Source: Azotobacter paspali
GTDB lineage: Bacteria; Pseudomonadota; Gammaproteobacteria; Pseudomonadales; Pseudomonadaceae
Length of the DNA stretch: 64,000 nucleotides
Strand: one strand, 5' to 3'
NCBI RefSeq assembly: GCF_042434745.1
Contig: NZ_JBHLSS010000098.1
Shown here: positions 44,067 to 52,424 of the stretch, piece after piece
How the letters are laid out: every line of letters begins with the position of its first letter
How positions within the stretch are numbered: position 1 is the first letter of the stretch
Made by a program: the position numbers and the translations under genes
Notes under the pieces: model-generated
The model's input: only the letters and a program-made list of their open reading frames with translations
Database searches by the model: none
Told to the model about the DNA's origin: nothing

Positions 44067-44096
44067 GCAGAAAAGGGGTTGGAGGAGAGGACCGGG
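44035..44096. terminator. 23-bp perfect stem-loop across the DUF559 stop codon
   Basis: CCCGGTCCTCTCC and the following TCCAACCCCT (44035-44057) pair perfectly with 44074-44096 across a 16-base loop that contains the TGA stop region. The structure would fold in transcripts from either strand and could terminate or stabilise both the DUF559 mRNA and the convergent 44110-44523 gene. It is also a member of the CTCTCCC repeat family. Confidence 0.75.
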
Positions 44097-44109
44097 TCAT
44101 GGACGATTC

Positions 44110-44523
44110 TTACAAGCCTTTGTGCTCGGGCGCCAAGGCCGCGGTGCGGGCGTTTCCGATGTCTTCGACCGACTGGTCGACGGCCTGGGCAAAGCACTTG
44201 GTCAGTAGGTCGAAGTCTTCGATACGGCTGCAGGTCTTGAGCCAGGAGCTCAACGCCAGGGACTTGCGCAGCTCAGCCGGATTGAGCATGCGTTTTTCGC
44301 ATGCCAGATAGCGGCGGATGCCTTCGTCGCCGGAGCGTCCATCGAACTCCAGGTCGCAGACTCTGCCCATCTGGGCGTTCCAGATCATGCCGTCATGTCG
44401 GGCCACCATGCTGGACGCGAATTGTTCGTACAGTTCCTGGTTTTCCTGGCGGGCCTGTTCGTGCAAATAGATGCCGCCGACGATGGCGGCCACTCCTGTA
44501 GCGCTGGCTATGAAAGCTTTCAT
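44110..44523 (-). CDS. Small membrane-anchored protein, unknown function
   Basis: A 137-residue protein with one N-terminal hydrophobic helix (MKAFIASATGVAAIVGGIYL) and a charged, probably periplasmic helical remainder (HEQARQENQELYEQFASSMVARHDG; MLNPAELRKSLALSSWLKTCSRIEDFDLL). AAGGAGA precedes the start. Three cysteines are present (RVCDLE, LACEKR, KTCSRI, and KCFAQA makes a fourth). I do not recognise a family. It is monocistronic, convergent with the DUF559 gene. Confidence 0.65.
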   Translation of the reverse strand: MKAFIASATGVAAIVGGIYLHEQARQENQELYEQFASSMVARHDGMIWNAQMGRVCDLEFDGRSGDEGIRRYLACEKRMLNPAELRKSLALSSWLKTCSRIEDFDLLTKCFAQAVDQSVEDIGNARTAALAPEHKGL

Positions 44524-44696
44524 GGCGCGGTCTCCTTGTTTTCTCGGGTACGGCTGGACTTGCACGCAGGTCTTCCCGAACAGCAGTAAACACGGCGAGC
44601 AATTAAATGATTTGTTTCCGAATTCGGTTTTTGGTTCGCACCGATTTCCATAAGTTCGGCCTGGCTATTGCCTGGCGTGGCGCAAAGACGGTTATT

Positions 44697-46394
44697 TCAG
44701 AACGCTTCCCAGTGCCCTCCGACGATGCTCAAGGCCGGGCTGGCGGCTGCTCTCGGCAGCGCCGGCCGCTCCGGCGCGGCGTCGTTCCGTTCCGGGATTT
44801 CCTGCCGTGCCGCGTGCGGCGCTTCCATGGCCAACTGGAACACCGCCACTGCCTCTTCCAGGTGCCGCGCCTGTTCGGCTAGCGAGGCCGAGGCCGTCGA
44901 CGCCTCCTGCACCAGCGTCGTGTTCTGCTGGGTCACCTCGTCCATCTGCGCGGCCGCCGTGTTCACCTGGGCGATCCCCTCGCTCTGTTCGTTCGAGGCC
45001 GCCGAGATTTCGTCGATGATGTCGGTCACCCGCTGCACCGCCTTCACCACCTCTTCCATGGTCCGCCCGGCCTGCTCGACCAGTTGCGAGCCGTCGCCGA
45101 CCCGCTTGCTGGAGGCCTCGATCAGCGCCTTGATCTCCCGCGCCGCCTCCGCCGAACGGCCGGCCAGGTTGCGCACCTCGTCGGCCACCACCGCGAAGCC
45201 GCGGCCCTGCTCGCCGGCACGCGCCGCCTCCACCGAGGCGTTCAGCGCCAGGATATTGGTCTGGAAGGCGATCGAGTCGATGACCCCGACGATCTTGGTG
45301 ATCTGCGCCGAGCTGTCGCTGATCTCGCGCATCGTCTCCACCACCCGACCGACCACCTCGCGGCCCTGGCCGGCGGTGCCCGACGCATCGTTGGCCAGCG
45401 CGCTGGCCTGGCGGGCGTTGTCGGCGTTCTGCTTCACCGTCGCGGTCAGCTCTTCCATGCTCGCCGCGGTTTCCTCCAGCGAGGCAGCCTGCTGCTCGGT
45501 GCGCGAGGACAAGTCGGCGTTGCCGCTGGCGATCTGTTGCGCGCCGACCAGGATCGAACCGCTGCCGGCGCGCACGCTGGTGACGATCCGCGCCAGGCTT
45601 TCCTGCATCTCGCCCAGCGCGCCGAGCAACCGGCCGATCTCGTTGCGCGAGGTCACCGGGATCGGCTGCGACAAATCGGCGCGGGCCAGGCGCTGCACAT
45701 GCTCCATCGCCTCGTTCACCGGGTGGACCACGAAGCCCATCAGCATCGCCCGCAGGGCCAGGATCAGGAACAGAGCGATGGCCAGCGCGACGCCGCCGAC
45801 GATGGCGAAGCCCTCGAGGCTGGCGTGATAGTCGTCCAGTTGCCACGTGCCGTGGCTTTCGAGGAAGGCCATGGCTTCCGCTAGACCCTGGGCGACCTGG
45901 GGGCCGCGTTTGAAGATCATGTCGTCCTCGAGCTGGTCGAAGGTGCCGCTGTCGTCCTCCTTCCAGGCCAGCAATTGCCTGTCGAGCGCCGCCAGGGATT
46001 CTTCGAGATCGGCGGCCACCTTTTCCAGGCGCTGGCGCCCGTCCTCCTCGTCGAACGGTGGCAGGGCCTTGAAAGTCGTCAGGGACGTGCCGGCCGTGCC
46101 GAGCAGCTCCTTGAGTTCGACCTCCTGCCGCTGCCGCTCGACCATGCCGACCAGGCCGACGGAACTCATCTTGCCGTAGGCCTCCAGGTGGGCGAAGACT
46201 TTCAGGCGCAGCGTGTCGATCTGGCGCAGCAGGTCGATGCGGGTGGCGGTGCGCGTACGGTCTTCGAGAGCCCGGTTGGCCATGTCGGTGCCGGTATAGC
46301 CCAGCGCGGCGACGAGGCCGATCAGGAGCGTGAAACAGACCAGGGTAGTGGTGACCATGGCCCTGATGCTCAGATTGCGCAAGAAGTTCTGCAT
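44697..46394 (-). CDS. Methyl-accepting chemotaxis protein with CheR-tether pentapeptide
   Basis: The 565-residue chemoreceptor has a transmembrane helix near the N terminus (MVTTTLVCFTLLIGLVAALGYTG), a periplasmic four-helix-bundle ligand domain of about 150 residues, a second transmembrane helix (GFAIVGGVALAIALFLILALRAML), HAMP (VVHPVNEAMEHVQRLARADLSQPI) and a long signalling coiled coil with the hairpin tip (IDSIAFQTNILALNASVEAARAGEQGRGFAVVADEVRNLAGRSA). It ends in HWEAF, which fits the xWxxF pentapeptide that tethers CheR and CheB in high-abundance receptors. ATG 46394 is preferred over the longer frame to 46502. Ligand unknown. Confidence 0.93.
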   Translation of the reverse strand: MQNFLRNLSIRAMVTTTLVCFTLLIGLVAALGYTGTDMANRALEDRTRTATRIDLLRQIDTLRLKVFAHLEAYGKMSSVGLVGMVERQRQEVELKELLGTAGTSLTTFKALPPFDEEDGRQRLEKVAADLEESLAALDRQLLAWKEDDSGTFDQLEDDMIFKRGPQVAQGLAEAMAFLESHGTWQLDDYHASLEGFAIVGGVALAIALFLILALRAMLMGFVVHPVNEAMEHVQRLARADLSQPIPVTSRNEIGRLLGALGEMQESLARIVTSVRAGSGSILVGAQQIASGNADLSSRTEQQAASLEETAASMEELTATVKQNADNARQASALANDASGTAGQGREVVGRVVETMREISDSSAQITKIVGVIDSIAFQTNILALNASVEAARAGEQGRGFAVVADEVRNLAGRSAEAAREIKALIEASSKRVGDGSQLVEQAGRTMEEVVKAVQRVTDIIDEISAASNEQSEGIAQVNTAAAQMDEVTQQNTTLVQEASTASASLAEQARHLEEAVAVFQLAMEAPHAARQEIPERNDAAPERPALPRAAASPALSIVGGHWEAF

Positions 46395-46522
46395 GGAGTT
46401 CTCCGTAACGACTGGTGTGCGGCGCCGGATCGGGCCTGCGCCTTCTGTTTTTTCGCCGGCCCGGCGGCGAACGCGCCGCGCCGGAGCCGGGCTCGCCCAC
46501 ACGTGGCCGGGCGCGGCGTGGA

Positions 46523-48301
46523 TCAGGTGAAGCCTTTCGGCTCCCGCGCCAGCCGGCGGGTGTCGATCACCGTCAGACTGTTGCCGGGCAGGGCCTTAGC
46601 CCGTCGCTTGGCGCTGGAGGCCAGCTCGGCGAGTTGCGCGGTATCCAGTTGCGTACAGGCTTCGGGAAACAGGTGAACGGCGCCCAGCGATAGGCTGAGC
46701 AGCGGGAACTCGTGCCGGTGGCCCTGGCGGTCGTGGCTGCCGAAGCAGCCGGCCTCCAGGTGCTCGCTGCGGTAGAGACGCCGGCAACGCATCGGGAATT
46801 CCTCCTGCAGGCGGGCCAGGCGCCGTCGCCAGTCGGGGGAGGTCAGCACCAGCAGGAAGTCGTCGCCGCCGATGTGGCCGAGGAAATCGCACTGCGGGTC
46901 GATCTGTTCGGCCAGGCAGCGGGCCAGGTCGAGTAGCACCTCGTCGCCCTTGGCGTAGCCGTAGCAGTCGTTGAACGGCTTGAAGTGGTCGATGTCGACG
47001 TAGCAGACCAGCGCTTCGCGCGGGTTCTGCAGCAGGCGGGTCAGGCACTGCTGGATCGGCACGTTGCCTGGTAGCAGGGTCAGCGGGTTGGCGTGGCGCG
47101 CCTGTTGCAGCCGCTGCTCGGTGATCAGCCTGAGCACGTCGATGGCCCGGCCGATGCCCAGGTAGCGGCCGTCCTTGGTGATCACGAAGTCTTCCTCGAT
47201 GCTCTGACGGGCGTGGCCAGTCAGCAGGCGGCTGATTTGTTGCAGGGAATGCGTCTGCTCGACGGCGAGGAAATCCTCGTCCATCAGCCGCCGGATCGGC
47301 TTGCGGGCGAACAGCTCGGGGCCGAAGGGCTTGAGCATGATGTTGGACAGCGCTTGGCGCTGGACCACGCCGATCGGTCGCCGCTCGGCGTCGAGGACCG
47401 CCAGGGTGTTCAGCGAGGCCTGGCGGCGGAACAGTTCGAGGACTTCGGCGACCGGCGTGACGTCGGCCACTCCCGGCTGTTCGATGAGCAGCGCGGCGAG
47501 GCTCGCGTCGTCCTCGATGGGCAGCGCGCCGGCCGGCCTGGGGTGCGGCAGGCATTGGCAGGGTTCGCTGTCCGGGCGCTCCGTGGGGCGAGCGAACAGG
47601 TCGCCCTGCAGCAGGTCGACGCCCATCTCGACCAGGGTGGCCAGTTCCTCCGGGCGCTCGATGCCCTCGGCGATGATCCGCGCTCGGGAGGCCCTAGCCA
47701 TGCGCAGAATGGAGTCGACGAATTCGCGCTTGAGCGGGGCGCGGTCGATGCCGTCGATGAAGTGGCGGTCGATCTTCACGTAGTCAGGACGCAGTTCGGA
47801 CCACAGGCGCAGGCCGGCGTAGCCGGCGCCGAGGTCGTCGAGGGCGATGGAGAAACCCATGGCGCGGTAGTAGTAGAGCGCCGCATCGAGCAGGGCGAAG
47901 TCCTTGATGGGGGTCTGTTCGGTTAGCTCGATCACCACCTTGTGGGGCGGGATGCCCAGCTCGTTCAGCAGTTCCAGGGTGTGCCCGGTGCGCCGTTCCG
48001 GTTCGAGCAGCACCTCCGGCGAGACGTTGAGGAACAGCCGGCCGTCGAGGTTAAGTTCCTGGAAGCGCCGGTAGGCGTTCTTCCGGCACAGGGCTTCCAG
48101 TTCACCGAGGCGGCCGGCGTGGCGGGCGGCGCCGAACAGCGGCATGGGCGTGTGCAGGGGACTGTTGGAGGGACCGCGACTGAGGGCTTCGTAGCCGTGG
48201 ATGCGCTGTTCCGAGAGGCTGAGGATGGGCTGGAAAAGGGTATTCAGGGTGCCCTGGGCGAGGATCAGGTCCAGGGCGCTCAACTGCTCGGTGACGGTCA
48301 T
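46523..48301 (-). CDS. EAL-CBS-GGDEF protein, c-di-GMP phosphodiesterase-type signalling
   Basis: The 592-residue cytoplasmic protein has an N-terminal EAL domain (FQPILSLSEQRIHGYEALSRGP; LFLNVSPEVL; VVIELTEQTP; IALDDLGAGYAGL; YVKIDRHFIDGI; IIAEGIE), a pair of CBS domains (about 280-420) and a C-terminal GGDEF domain (VDIDHFKPFNDCYGYAKGDEVLLDLARCL; GHIGGDDFLLVL). The EAL catalytic acidic residues appear present, so c-di-GMP hydrolysis is likely; the GGDEF motif is GGDDF and its activity is uncertain. CBS domains may sense adenosyl nucleotides. The gene lies 128 bp upstream of the chemoreceptor in the same direction. Confidence 0.9.
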   Translation of the reverse strand: MTVTEQLSALDLILAQGTLNTLFQPILSLSEQRIHGYEALSRGPSNSPLHTPMPLFGAARHAGRLGELEALCRKNAYRRFQELNLDGRLFLNVSPEVLLEPERRTGHTLELLNELGIPPHKVVIELTEQTPIKDFALLDAALYYYRAMGFSIALDDLGAGYAGLRLWSELRPDYVKIDRHFIDGIDRAPLKREFVDSILRMARASRARIIAEGIERPEELATLVEMGVDLLQGDLFARPTERPDSEPCQCLPHPRPAGALPIEDDASLAALLIEQPGVADVTPVAEVLELFRRQASLNTLAVLDAERRPIGVVQRQALSNIMLKPFGPELFARKPIRRLMDEDFLAVEQTHSLQQISRLLTGHARQSIEEDFVITKDGRYLGIGRAIDVLRLITEQRLQQARHANPLTLLPGNVPIQQCLTRLLQNPREALVCYVDIDHFKPFNDCYGYAKGDEVLLDLARCLAEQIDPQCDFLGHIGGDDFLLVLTSPDWRRRLARLQEEFPMRCRRLYRSEHLEAGCFGSHDRQGHRHEFPLLSLSLGAVHLFPEACTQLDTAQLAELASSAKRRAKALPGNSLTVIDTRRLAREPKGFT

Positions 48302-48422
48302 GGAAGAGCCCCTTTCGCAGGTTAAGGCAAAGTGCCATATCGCGATGGCCGGTATTGCACGACAAATCCATGACGCTAGTATGACGTTCGCGACCGCTGC
48401 GCCGGTGGGCGTCGGTGCCCGC

Positions 48423-49043
48423 TCAGGGCACCGGTTCGGGCTCGCGCCAGTCGGCCGGGGCGAAGGCCACCGGGCGGCCGGACAGGGACATCGCCAGGCG
48501 GTCCAGCCAGACCTCGACCGGCAGCCGTGGGGCCTGGGTAGCGACACCAATGGCGAGCAGGCCGAGAACCAGCAGGCCGGTCGGGACGCGGCGCGGCGCG
48601 AGCCTGTCGAGATAGCGTAAGAAGAACAGTGCGCCGAACGTGCCGAGCAGGCAGCCGGCGATGGCTTCGGAACGCGGATGCGAGGCAGCGGCGATCTGAA
48701 ACAAGCCGTAACACCAGGCCACGGCTAGCGCCGCCAGGGTCGCGGGCCAGCGCCAGAGGGGACGGAAACGGCGGACCAGCAGGCTGCCCAGGACGGTTAG
48801 CATCAGGGTCGCGTTCGTCGCCTGGCCGCTGATGACCGTGAGATCGAGCCAGCGTACGCCCAGGCCCCAGCCCTTGAAGGCGAGCTTGCTCGCGGCGACC
48901 GGCAAGTAGCAGGCGAGCAGGGTGACCAGCCAGGCCGCCAGCGCCCGCGGCGATCTTCCGGCCAGCAGCCAGAGCGCGATCACCGCGGCCGCGGGCAGCA
49001 TCACCGACAGGTCGGAATAGCGGGTCAGGCTCTCGGGTAGCAT
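48423..49043 (-). CDS. PAP2-like membrane phosphatase
   Basis: The 206-residue membrane protein has about five helices (SVMLPAAAVIALWLLAG, LAAWLVTLLACYLPVAA, LMLTVLGSLLV, LAVAWCYGLFQIAAASHPRSEAIAGCLLGTFGALFFL, LLVLGLLAIGVAT). ISGQATNATLMLTVLG and ASHPRSEAIAGCLLG match the second and third phosphatase motifs of PAP2 enzymes in spacing, with SGQA replacing SGHA; the motif change makes activity uncertain. ATG 49043 is used rather than the longer frame. It is divergent from lpxO. Confidence 0.7.
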   Translation of the reverse strand: MLPESLTRYSDLSVMLPAAAVIALWLLAGRSPRALAAWLVTLLACYLPVAASKLAFKGWGLGVRWLDLTVISGQATNATLMLTVLGSLLVRRFRPLWRWPATLAALAVAWCYGLFQIAAASHPRSEAIAGCLLGTFGALFFLRYLDRLAPRRVPTGLLVLGLLAIGVATQAPRLPVEVWLDRLAMSLSGRPVAFAPADWREPEPVP

Positions 49044-49130
49044 GCCGCTTCCCCGTCCAGGCGCGGACGGCCGCACGGCACGGGCGCCCGTCCCCCTGGC
49101 CGATGGCATCTCGTTGCCGTCCGGCGTAGC

Positions 49131-50069
49131 ATGGGTCTTCTTCTTTTTCCAGACATAATCTTAAGCGCCGTGAAGTACCTCATCCTTTCAGTTCTGGTCT
49201 TTTCCGTCGGCTATGTGCATCTGCGTGGCCGGGTCCGCCACAAGCTCACCCGTCAGATTACCGATCACTCGAGCTTCCTGGCACCGCTGAACACTCTCCT
49301 GTACCTGACCTCCAGCGTTCCCAACAGGCCCTACCTGTCGCCCGACGAATTCCCCGAGATGAAGCGTTTCCAGGACAACTGGGAAAGTATCCGCGAAGAG
49401 GCGCTGGCGCTGTTCCAGGCCGGGGAGATCAAGCGCTCCGACACCTACAACGATGCCGGCTTCAACTCCTTCTTCAAAAGCGGCTGGAAGCGCTTCTACC
49501 TGAAGTGGTACGGCGACAGCCATCCCTCGGCCAGCAAGCTGTGTCCGAAGACCATCGCGCTGTTGCAGGAGGTCGGCTCGGTGAAGGCGGCGATGTTCAC
49601 TCTGATGCCGGCGCACTCGAAGCTGGTGCGCCACCGCGACCCCTACGCTGGTTCGCTGCGCTACCACCTGGGCCTGTCCACTCCCAACGATCCGGGCTGC
49701 TTCATCAGCGTCGACGGGCAGACCTACGCCTGGAGGGACGGCGAGGCGGTGGTGTTCGACGAGACCTACATCCACCATGTGGAGAACACCACCGACAAGG
49801 ATCGGCTGATCTTCTTTTGCGACATAGAGCGCCCCCTGAAGTATGGCTGGGCGACCGCGCTGAACCGCTGGTTCAGCCGCACGGTGATGGCCGCCGCCAG
49901 CTCGCCCAACGATGTCGGCGACAAGACCGGCGGGGTGAACCGGGCCTTCAAGTACCTGTACTGGCTGCGCCTGCAGGGCAAGGCACTGAAAAAGCGTAGC
50001 CGCAGCCTCTACTACACGCTGAAGTGGGGGATGCTGGGCGCTCTGTTCGGGCTGTTCCTGCTCAGTTGA
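49131..50069 (+). CDS. lpxO: LpxO: Fe(II)/2-oxoglutarate-dependent lipid A hydroxylase
   Basis: LpxO adds a 2-hydroxyl to a lipid A acyl chain at the inner membrane. The 312-residue protein has an N-terminal helix (AVKYLILSVLVFSVGYVHLRGRVRHKL), the conserved FLAPLNTLLYLTSSVPNRPYLSPDEFPE block, and the iron/2-oxoglutarate motifs LVRHRDPYAGSLRYHLGL (H-x-D) and FDETYIHHVENTTDKDRLIFFCDIERPL. A C-terminal hydrophobic helix is also present. The ATG at 49131 has no clear ribosome-binding site; GTG 49170 would give VKYLILSV, matching the usual LpxO N terminus, and is a good alternative start. Confidence 0.9.
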   Translation: MGLLLFPDIILSAVKYLILSVLVFSVGYVHLRGRVRHKLTRQITDHSSFLAPLNTLLYLTSSVPNRPYLSPDEFPEMKRFQDNWESIREEALALFQAGEIKRSDTYNDAGFNSFFKSGWKRFYLKWYGDSHPSASKLCPKTIALLQEVGSVKAAMFTLMPAHSKLVRHRDPYAGSLRYHLGLSTPNDPGCFISVDGQTYAWRDGEAVVFDETYIHHVENTTDKDRLIFFCDIERPLKYGWATALNRWFSRTVMAAASSPNDVGDKTGGVNRAFKYLYWLRLQGKALKKRSRSLYYTLKWGMLGALFGLFLLS

Positions 50070-50087
50070 GCGCTGTTCCGAACGCAT

Positions 50088-50119
50088 GGAACGGGCCACC
50101 TCGGGTGGCCCGTTCCGTT
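50088..50119. terminator. Intrinsic terminator between lpxO and the convergent gene
   Basis: GGAACGGGCCACC, loop TCG and GGTGGCCCGTTCC form a perfect 13-bp stem followed by GTTT, 19 bp after the lpxO stop. Being symmetric, it can serve the convergent 50170-51228 gene as well. Confidence 0.85.
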
Positions 50120-50169
50120 TCCGGCGCGGCCGGACACCGCTCCCACTGCCTGCGAAGACCGCCGGACTC

Positions 50170-51228
50170 TCAAGGCGCCGCACGGATTTCCGGCGACGAG
50201 CGGGGTAGATAGACCTCGAAATGGTCGACCAGCACCTGCTCGGGAACGCTCTCGCCCCGCGCCAAGCGCTTGAGCATCCAGTAGCTCTGGCGACCGATCT
50301 CGCGGCTGTTCATGTCCACATAGGCCTGTACCAACCCTTCGTCGAGCAAGGCGTGCTGCGCCGCGTCGGGCTCGGACGTGGCAATGATGATGACGGGGCG
50401 CCTGCCCGTCTTCTCGAGTTCGGCGAGCGCCGGGCCGATATGCCGTCGGTAGGCATCGACCTTGTAAACGGGCCACATGCCCAGGCTTATGATGACGTCG
50501 AATTGGTCAGCGCTCAGCAGGTCGGCCAGTTGCAGCACGGCGTTCTCGGGCGTCTCCGCGCGATTCAGCGGACAGCGGTGGGGTTCGCTCCAGCCGTTCT
50601 CGCCGTGCAACTGGTCGGTGACCCCGGCGCCGCCGAGGCGCTGGCGGATTCCCTGGAGACGCTCGTGCTGATTGGTGCTCCAGAGGTTGTCCTGCAGGAT
50701 GCACAGCCTTCCGCCCTGCGGTTTCAAGCGTTGAGCCAGTTCGCCCAGCCGGTGGCCGAAGGCTAGGTTGTCGAGCCCGACGTAGCCCTTGCGCAAGTGC
50801 CGTTCCGCCGGCTCCAGATCCGTTTCGAAGGTGACCAGGGGCACTCGTCCTATCCCCTGCAAGGCGTGTTCGGCCAGCCATTTCGAGTGCGTCACCGCCA
50901 AGGCGATGCCGTCCAGATCGCGGGCGAGGGTCTGCTCCAGGGCCTTGTTCTGGCGCCGGAAATGCGGCGATCCGGGGGCGCCCAGAAACAGGCAGGTATC
51001 GCCCTGGGCCTGGGCGGCCTCGGCACAACCTTTCCCGCTCAGCATGCAGTGGTGCTGGTCGTTGCGCTTGGCGACCAGGGCGAACCGCAGGGACTCGGCC
51101 TCGGCGGGGACGGCGAACAGCAGTCCATGGAACAGAACCGCCATGGCGAGGCGGAGTCCTGTTGCCAGCGCGGCTCGCGCCGGGCTCCGGTGGCTCGATG
51201 TAAAAGGCGCCGGCTCGGGGTGCGTCAT
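50170..51228 (-). CDS. Periplasmic sugar-binding-like protein
   Basis: The 352-residue exported protein has a signal region (GLRLAMAVLFHGLLFAVPAEAES) and a type I periplasmic-binding fold (SLRFALVAKRNDQHHCMLSGKGCAEAAQAQG; LDGIALAVTHSKWLAEHALQGIGRVPLVTFETDLEP; YVGLDNLAFGHRLGELAQRL; DVIISLGMWPVYKVDAYRRHIGPALAE; YVDMNSREIGRQSYWMLKRLARG). It resembles the substrate-binding proteins of ribose/galactose ABC systems and the periplasmic sensors that pair with chemoreceptors or histidine kinases. No ABC genes adjoin, so a sensory partner is as likely as transport. The ligand is unknown. Confidence 0.8.
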   Translation of the reverse strand: MTHPEPAPFTSSHRSPARAALATGLRLAMAVLFHGLLFAVPAEAESLRFALVAKRNDQHHCMLSGKGCAEAAQAQGDTCLFLGAPGSPHFRRQNKALEQTLARDLDGIALAVTHSKWLAEHALQGIGRVPLVTFETDLEPAERHLRKGYVGLDNLAFGHRLGELAQRLKPQGGRLCILQDNLWSTNQHERLQGIRQRLGGAGVTDQLHGENGWSEPHRCPLNRAETPENAVLQLADLLSADQFDVIISLGMWPVYKVDAYRRHIGPALAELEKTGRRPVIIIATSEPDAAQHALLDEGLVQAYVDMNSREIGRQSYWMLKRLARGESVPEQVLVDHFEVYLPRSSPEIRAAP

Positions 51229-51385
51229 GGATGCGTCCTGTCTGCGGGTTCTGTTCCTGTACAGGCGACTTTATAACAGGGGCGCTCGCCGGGCATCCGC
51301 ACTGCTCGCGAAGGCCGGGCCGGGCGCTCCGCTTTCTGCATTCATGGAGGGAAGAGTCCGCGCATGCCCCGGATGGCCGTGACGC

Positions 51386-52291
51386 TCAGGATGGGTCGCC
51401 CAGCCGATGGGCATCAATGCTTTCCAGCAACACCCCGCGCAGGGCCTGCGCGGCGGTCGACAACTCGTGATCGGCCAGGGTCAGCAGGCCGAGGCGCCGT
51501 TCGATGACCGGTTCGTGCAGGGCCACGCAACGGGCGCCCAACTCCCGCATCTGGCGGATGCACAGCGAGGGCACCACGCTCACCCCCAGGCCGCTGGCGA
51601 CCATGCGTCCGATCGTGGCCAACTGATGGCTCTCGAAGGCGATTGGCAGCCTTTCCCCGTGCGCCGCCAGGTGCCGTTCTAGCAACAGGCGCACGGTGGA
51701 TGGGCGTTGCAGGGCGATGAAGTCTTCTTCGAGCAACTCGGCCCAGCTCAGCCACGGCCGTCCGGCCAGCGCCGAGTCGGGCGGCAGCACGGCGACGAAG
51801 CGATCCGTGTACAGCGCATCGAACGCCAGGCCGTCCGGGGCGTCCGGTTCGAAAGCGATGCCCAGTTCAACCCGGCGGTTACGCACCATCTCGATGACCT
51901 GCTCGTGGATGACGTCGTGCACCGTCACGTTCACTTGCGGGTACCGGCCGCGGAAGACTTTCAGCGTCGCCGGCAGCGGGTTGCCGGCGAAGGACGGCAT
52001 GGCGGCCACGGATACCTTGCCGAGCTGCAGGGTGAAGCGCTGGCGGAGCATTTCCTCGGCGTTGTCCCAGTCGGCCAGCAGTTGCCGGGCGAGCGGCTCC
52101 AGGCTCTCGCCTTCCGGGGTCAGCGTCACGCTGCGGGTGGTGCGGCTGAGCAAGCGCCCGCCCAGGGACTCTTCCAGGGCCTTGATCGTCAGGCTCAGCG
52201 CCGGTTGGGACAGGTGCAGGCGCTCACTCGCCTGGGCGAAGCTGCGGGTTTGCGCCACGGCGAGGAAGGCGCGCAACTGCTTGAGGGTCAT
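51386..52291 (-). CDS. LysR-family transcriptional regulator
   Basis: The 301-residue protein has the LysR helix-turn-helix (MTLKQLRAFLAVAQTRSFAQASERLHLSQPALSLTIKALEESLGGRLLSRTTRSVTLTPEGESL) and a co-inducer domain (LGKVSVAAMPSFAGNPLPATLKVFRGRYPQVNVTVHD and later). It is divergent from the CoA-transferase genes and the 133-bp gap between them has AT-rich LysR-box-like sequence (ATTGGTTTTCCAAATCAATG near 52293-52312), so it probably controls them in response to acetoacetate or a related short-chain acid. Confidence 0.92.
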   Translation of the reverse strand: MTLKQLRAFLAVAQTRSFAQASERLHLSQPALSLTIKALEESLGGRLLSRTTRSVTLTPEGESLEPLARQLLADWDNAEEMLRQRFTLQLGKVSVAAMPSFAGNPLPATLKVFRGRYPQVNVTVHDVIHEQVIEMVRNRRVELGIAFEPDAPDGLAFDALYTDRFVAVLPPDSALAGRPWLSWAELLEEDFIALQRPSTVRLLLERHLAAHGERLPIAFESHQLATIGRMVASGLGVSVVPSLCIRQMRELGARCVALHEPVIERRLGLLTLADHELSTAAQALRGVLLESIDAHRLGDPS

Positions 52292-52292
52292 T

Positions 52293-52312
52293 CATTGGTT
52301 TTCCAAATCAAT
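52293..52312. promoter_or_regulatory. LysR-type binding site upstream of scoA
   Basis: ATTGGTTTTCCAAATCAATG contains T-N11-A type dyads (TTGG...CCAA and ATTG...CAAT), next to the regulator start and ahead of the divergent CoA-transferase genes. Position and AT-richness support it. Confidence 0.45.
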
Positions 52313-52424
52313 GTATTGGTAAATCAAAATTAACAAATAAGTCGTGACGCACGACACTGCCCTCACCAAAGACGTCCCTCGGCAGGCGCCACGGGACAGA
52401 ACAACAACAAAGAGGCAGAACGGC

